From Streptomyces sp. NBC_00236 (GTDB taxonomy: Bacteria; Actinomycetota; Actinomycetes; Streptomycetales; Streptomycetaceae), in assembly GCF_036195045.1 (NCBI RefSeq), contig NZ_CP108100.1:3720001-3784000 (forward strand): a DNA stretch of 64,000 nucleotides, read 5' to 3'. Of the stretch, positions 61,091 to 64,000 are shown in pieces. The position numbers were made by a program, and so were the translations under genes. Under the pieces are notes generated by a model that was not told the DNA's origin, searched no databases, and saw only the letters and a list, made by a program, of their open reading frames with translations. Position 1 is the stretch's first letter. Every line of letters begins with the position of its first letter.

Positions 61091-61138
61091 TGTGGATCTT
61101 GCTCAAGAACTGTGGACAACTCCACCGTTGTGAATAAC
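61091..61138. promoter_or_regulatory. cluster of three DnaA-box-like sites
   Basis: TGTGGATCT (61091), TGTGGACAA (61111, exact Streptomyces-type box in complement) and TGTGAATAA (61130) are all in one orientation at 20- and 19-nt spacing. Confidence 0.5.
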
Positions 61139-61292
61139 TCCGTCGCTCAAACCGGCGACTTCCGAGAGGAACCGCCCCGTGACGCACCGTGACGATGCAT
61201 GCTGAGCGGAGTCGCCCACGAATGCAGGCCATGAAGGCCGAAAAGGAGGAGAAGTGTGTGATTCCGAGCGACAGAACCGCGTCCGGACATGC

Positions 61293-61327
61293 GACGACCC
61301 CCGCCGGGGGGGAGAGCGGGGGTCGTC
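61293..61327. terminator. 12-bp hairpin with G-run loop
   Basis: GACGACCCCCGC and its exact complement enclose an 11-nt purine-rich loop containing eight consecutive G from the stem junction. Confidence 0.6.
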
Positions 61328-61334
61328 CCCACGG

Positions 61335-61360
61335 CCGACTCGGGGGGGGGGAGGAGTCGG
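61335..61360. terminator. 7-bp hairpin with a long G-run loop
   Basis: CCGACTC and GAGTCGG flank a loop made almost only of G, directly after the previous hairpin. The G run could be a source of length errors. Confidence 0.5.
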
Positions 61361-61463
61361 ACCGGGTTAGCACGGTCGCGAACGATCCGTGACTTCCATG
61401 GTGTACCCGAGGGCCTTCTCAGGCAAACCCACGCGCCGGGGTTTACGCCGAATGGTGGGCCCC

Positions 61464-61469
61464 TATGCT
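61464..61469 (+). promoter_or_regulatory. -10 box of a leaderless promoter for the HAD gene
   Basis: TATGCT ends 7 nt before GTG 61477. TTTACG at 61442-61447 is a possible -35 with a 16-nt spacer. It overlaps the upstream ATG 61465, which argues against that start. Confidence 0.55.
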
Positions 61470-61476
61470 CTGCCTT

Positions 61477-62313
61477 GTGGAAAACCGCTTCTTGCCGCGC
61501 ACAGCCGCCTTCTTCGACCTGGACAAGACGGTCATTGCGAAGTCATCGACACTGACCTTCAGCAAGTCCTTCTACCAAGGCGGACTGATCAACCGCCGCG
61601 CTGTACTGCGCACTGCGTACGCACAGTTCGTGTTCCTCGCCGGGGGCGCAGATCACGACCAGATGGAGCGGATGCGTGAATATCTCTCATCGCTCTGCAA
61701 GGGCTGGAACGTGCAGCAGGTGAAGGAAATTGTCGCCGAGACCCTGCACGACCTGATCGACCCGATCATCTACGACGAAGCGGCGACCCTCATCGAGGAA
61801 CATCACACCGCCGGACGCGATGTGGTCATCGTGTCGACCTCCGGGGCCGAAGTGGTGGAACCGATCGGTGAGCTGCTGGGCGCCGACCGCGTCGTCGCCA
61901 CCCGCATGGTCGTCGGCGACGACGGATGCTTCACCGGCGAGGTGGAGTACTACGCGTACGGACCGACGAAGGCCGAGGCCATCAGGGCTCTCGCCGTGTC
62001 CGAGGGCTACGACCTCGCCCGTTGCTACGCATACAGCGACTCAGCCACCGACGTACCCATGCTGGAATCCGTCGGCCACCCGCACGCCGTCAATCCGGAC
62101 CGCGCACTGCGGCGCGAGGCGACCCTGAGGGAATGGCCGATTCTCGTCTTCGACCGCCCGGTCCGACTCAAGCAACGCCTGCCCACACTCTCGATGCCGC
62201 CACGGCCGGCACTGATGGCTGCTGCGGCGGTGGGCGCAGCAGCCATCACGGCCGGGATCGTCTGGTACACCGCCCGGCGTCGTGCCACCACAACGCCACC
62301 CTTGCCCGTTTGA
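61477..62313 (+). CDS. HAD-IB family hydrolase (phosphoserine phosphatase-like) with C-terminal anchor
   Basis: A 278-residue phosphatase-fold protein. The nucleophile motif FFDLDKTVIAKSS gives D14 and D16, motif II is VIVSTSGAE, and motif III/IV is Y(A)YSDSATDVPMLESVG. The C-terminus has a hydrophobic segment (LMAAAAVGAAAITAGIVWYTARRR), so it is probably tail-anchored in the membrane. Related proteins in Streptomyces and Mycobacterium neighbour the Ssd/Tad genes. Substrate unknown; phospholipid phosphate is possible but inferred. The chosen GTG 61477 fits a leaderless promoter; ATG 61465 is 12 nt upstream. Confidence 0.88.
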   Translation: MENRFLPRTAAFFDLDKTVIAKSSTLTFSKSFYQGGLINRRAVLRTAYAQFVFLAGGADHDQMERMREYLSSLCKGWNVQQVKEIVAETLHDLIDPIIYDEAATLIEEHHTAGRDVVIVSTSGAEVVEPIGELLGADRVVATRMVVGDDGCFTGEVEYYAYGPTKAEAIRALAVSEGYDLARCYAYSDSATDVPMLESVGHPHAVNPDRALRREATLREWPILVFDRPVRLKQRLPTLSMPPRPALMAAAAVGAAAITAGIVWYTARRRATTTPPLPV

Positions 62314-62763
62314 ACCAACTAGTCCGTAATTGAACCTAAAAGTAAAGAAGTACAGCCAGCACTTCCGCTCACCCGACCCCTGGAGTACAAAGGACTCAAC
62401 GGCCCGCGAGACCAAGGACGTCCGAGAGGATGACCTGTAACGCAGAGAAGGCCCCACGGACCGCGCATGAAAGCCGGGCACCCACGCGACGTCGACCCGT
62501 CGATTACGGGCCAGCCGCACCAGGAACGGGCAAAGTACCCGACCTGATGGGCATATATCGAGGACGCTTGGTAACTGGGCGGACATGCCAGCGGCGGTAC
62601 CGAATTCGGTACCGCCGCAACCCTTGCCACCGGGCGTCAAACAACCCCCACCACGCAAGGCGGGCGCGAAGCGCCGCACCGGCCGGTCAGCCATCACAGC
62701 AGCAACCAGCCGCGCCGGCTCCCGTGCCACCGCCCCGCGCCGCCCCCCACGCAGCACTGCGCT
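62314..62763. other. convergent intergenic region with AT-rich patch and perfect palindrome
   Basis: 450 bp between the HAD and Fic-like stops. The first ~45 bp are unusually AT-rich for this genome. A 28-bp perfect palindrome lies at 62591-62618. No frame looks coding. Confidence 0.55.
62591..62618. terminator. 28-bp perfect palindrome, bidirectional terminator or operator
   Basis: GCGGCGGTACCGAA followed immediately by its exact complement. It has no unpaired loop apart from the central AATT. Confidence 0.55.
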
Positions 62764-63588
62764 TTACGCGGCTCCCCGCTGAAGCGCCTCGCACACGGCG
62801 GTCGATTCCCGGACACCCAGTTCCACGGACCGCCCGCAGTGCGCGATCCAGGCGGCCATACCTTCCGGCGTACCCGCCAGGTATCCCTCGAACGCGGCGA
62901 CGTAAGCGGCCCGCCCCTGCTCTGCGTGACCGACCTCGGCCGGGCAGATCGACTTCGGGTCGAGCCCGCTCCCGATCAGCACGATCCGCTCGGCAGTCCG
63001 CGCGACCAGGCCGTTGTACGAGCCGAAGGGGCGCAGCGCCAACAGTTCGCCGTGCACGACAGCGGCCGTCACCAGAGCGGGCGCCGCACTCCCCGAAAGA
63101 ATGAGTCCGCTGAGCCCTTCGAGCCGCCCCGCGACCTCGCCGGCGCTCGGCAGGGGCGCCTCGATCAGAGGCTCATCCACCGGTTCGTCCGCCAGCCGGG
63201 GCCGCCCGACCGCGTCCTCGGGCGCCGCGCCACCTGCCGCCACCAGATGAAGTCGCGCAAGAACTCGCAGAGGCGACTGCCGCCAGATGGAAAGGAGTTG
63301 GCCCGCTTCGGCCGTCAGACGCAGGGCCGCACCGATCACGTGCGCCTCGCTGTCAGCACTGAAGTCGGCGCGGCGGCGCACCTCCTCAAGGTTCCAGTCG
63401 GCGCCCGAGAGCGCAGCCGAACCCCGGGCGCCACGCAGGGCTGCCTCGGCGGTGACCTCGTTGCTGCGACGCCGCATGACACGGTGCCCATAGACCCGGT
63501 CGACGGCCTTGCGTACAGAGTCCACCGCATCGGTCACCCCTGGCAGGGCGCCCAGAGCGGCGAGCGGGTCCGAGGAAGTCGTACTCAT
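62764..63588 (-). CDS. Fic-fold-like protein with degenerate catalytic motif (often annotated as oxidoreductase)
   Basis: A 274-residue helical protein. The segment VVHGELLALRPFGSYNGLVARTAERIVL aligns with the Fic core HPFx[D/E]GNGRxxR but reads RPFGSYNGLVAR. The catalytic His is Arg (R186), the acidic residue is Ser and the phosphate-binding Arg is Leu, while N, the second G and the last R remain. The N-terminal SAALSGADWNLEEV resembles the SxxxEGN inhibitory region. It is therefore probably not an AMP transferase. I chose ATG 63588 with TAGCCT 8 nt upstream; the frame starts at 63618. Divergent from the CooC-like ATPase gene. Confidence 0.75.
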   Translation of the reverse strand: MSTTSSDPLAALGALPGVTDAVDSVRKAVDRVYGHRVMRRRSNEVTAEAALRGARGSAALSGADWNLEEVRRRADFSADSEAHVIGAALRLTAEAGQLLSIWRQSPLRVLARLHLVAAGGAAPEDAVGRPRLADEPVDEPLIEAPLPSAGEVAGRLEGLSGLILSGSAAPALVTAAVVHGELLALRPFGSYNGLVARTAERIVLIGSGLDPKSICPAEVGHAEQGRAAYVAAFEGYLAGTPEGMAAWIAHCGRSVELGVRESTAVCEALQRGAA

Positions 63589-63596
63589 AAGTAGCG

Positions 63597-63602
63597 AGGC
63601 TA
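63597..63602 (-). promoter_or_regulatory. -10 box of a near-leaderless promoter for the Fic-like gene
   Basis: TAGCCT on the minus strand, 8 nt before ATG 63588; no Shine-Dalgarno. Confidence 0.4.
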
Positions 63603-63690
63603 CGCGCCCCTTGCACACCTACCGGCCCAAAGTGGCGTTCTTCACGAACCGTGACAGCGGACCGCAGTCATGCCGCTACCCTAGGTGAAC

Positions 63691-64000
63691 ATGAAGATCG
63701 CTTTCGTAGGGAAGGGCGGCAGCGGCAAGACCACGCTGTCCTCGCTCTTCATCCGCCACCTTGCCGCCAATGAAGCTCACGTCGTCGCGGTGGACGCCGA
63801 CATCAACCAGCATCTCGGGGCCGCGCTGGGCCTCGACGAACAGGAAGCGGCGGCACTGCCCGCCATGGGAGCGCAGCTGCCACTGATCAAGGAGTACCTG
63901 CGGGGCAGCAATCCCCGCATCGCCTCCGCCGAGACGATGATCAAGACAACGCCGCCGGGCGAAGGATCCCGGCTGCTTCGGGTGTGCGAGGACAACCCCG
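63691..64000 (+). CDS. CooC/MinD-like P-loop ATPase, 3' end beyond window
   Basis: The first 103 residues of an ATPase of the SIMIBI class. MKIAFVGKGGSGKTTLSSLF has the deviant Walker A GKGGSGKTT (residues 7-15), followed by VVAVDADINQHLGAALGLDE. This matches CooC-like maturation ATPases and related actinobacterial proteins annotated as ATP-binding protein. AGGTGA sits just upstream of ATG 63691. The partner metalloenzyme or target is unknown. Truncated by the window end, not by mutation. Divergent from the Fic-like gene with 102 bp between starts. Confidence 0.85.
   Translation, partial: MKIAFVGKGGSGKTTLSSLFIRHLAANEAHVVAVDADINQHLGAALGLDEQEAAALPAMGAQLPLIKEYLRGSNPRIASAETMIKTTPPGEGSRLLRVCEDNP

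Larger units (their letters stand above)
60964..61476. other. Tad operon / HAD gene intergenic region
   Basis: 513 bp between divergent genes. In order it holds a 22-bp palindrome (61008-61029), a bulged 15-bp hairpin (61031-61068), three DnaA-box-like sites (61091-61138), two hairpins with G-run loops (61293-61360) and a leaderless promoter. A possible short frame 61189-61392 has no family resemblance. Confidence 0.6.

Noticed and set aside
61189..61392. 67-codon plus-strand open frame before the HAD gene
   Set aside because: Spans the two G-run hairpins and has no Shine-Dalgarno or family similarity.
62319..62630. 103-codon minus-strand open frame in the convergent gap
   Set aside because: Crosses the 28-bp palindrome and the AT-rich patch, has no ribosome site and no recognisable protein pattern.
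1..64000. CRISPR array, prophage, integrated element or biosynthetic gene cluster
   Set aside because: No spaced identical repeats of CRISPR size, no integrase, transposase, phage structural genes or multidomain synthases seen; the only tRNA has no attachment-site copy that I could find.

Overview
The window is chromosomal DNA of a Streptomyces or a very close relative. GC content is very high, coding frames are dense, GTG and TTG starts are common, and the marker genes bldG, a TipA-type regulator, a Lys/Ala-tailed topA and a streptogrisin-C-type protease are all present. I see no insertion sequence, prophage, CRISPR array, rRNA operon or recognisable biosynthetic cluster. As far as I remember, the topA-tmk-holB and hppA-anti-sigma-bldG-helicase-Tad blocks follow the order seen in other streptomycetes, so this is mostly core chromosome with accessory inserts.

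Layout. (1) 1-4380: tilS (cut by the window edge), a zincin-type protease, dacB and, divergently, soluble pyrophosphatase ppa. (2) 4522-11284: ThrE-type exporter, DedA protein, YbjQ protein, a TipA homologue, a ClC-type channel and glutamate decarboxylase; the last two look like an acid-resistance pair. (3) 11366-17524: DrrAB-type ABC exporter under a PadR regulator with three matching operators, aldehyde dehydrogenase, and an XRE/DUF5753 - ATPase - DUF397 regulatory set carrying a duplicated 32-nt element. (4) 17776-28041: lipoprotein, FUSC membrane protein, DUF2786 protein, quinone-type oxidoreductase, short DNA polymerase A, and two adjacent secreted enzymes (intradiol dioxygenase and S1 protease) sharing a C-terminal chitin-binding-type module; then a kinase-like phosphotransferase. 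(5) 28107-35493: FtsX/MacB-like ABC transporter divergent from a two-component system, SDR and membrane acyltransferase.

(6) 35785-46087: tRNA-Thr(CGT), TAP-type lipoprotein peptidase, holB, an unusual three-part thymidylate kinase fusion and topA. (7) 46813-53244: methyltransferase, lipoprotein, H+-pyrophosphatase, anti-sigma factor and bldG. (8) 53323-60963: DEAH helicase convergent with a tightly overlapping Tad/Flp-pilus-like operon (CpaE-like, TadA, TadB, TadC, pilin, TadE, TadE-like). (9) 61477-64000: HAD-IB hydrolase, a degenerate Fic-fold protein and a CooC-like ATPase cut by the window end.

Across the window at least ten genes have a TANNNT-like -10 box 6-8 nt before the start codon and no Shine-Dalgarno, so leaderless transcription seems common here. 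Convergent gene pairs are separated by strong perfect hairpins. The intergenic regions hold several tandem repeats and palindromes described in the findings. All functional calls rest on reading translated sequence and remembered family features; no database search was possible.
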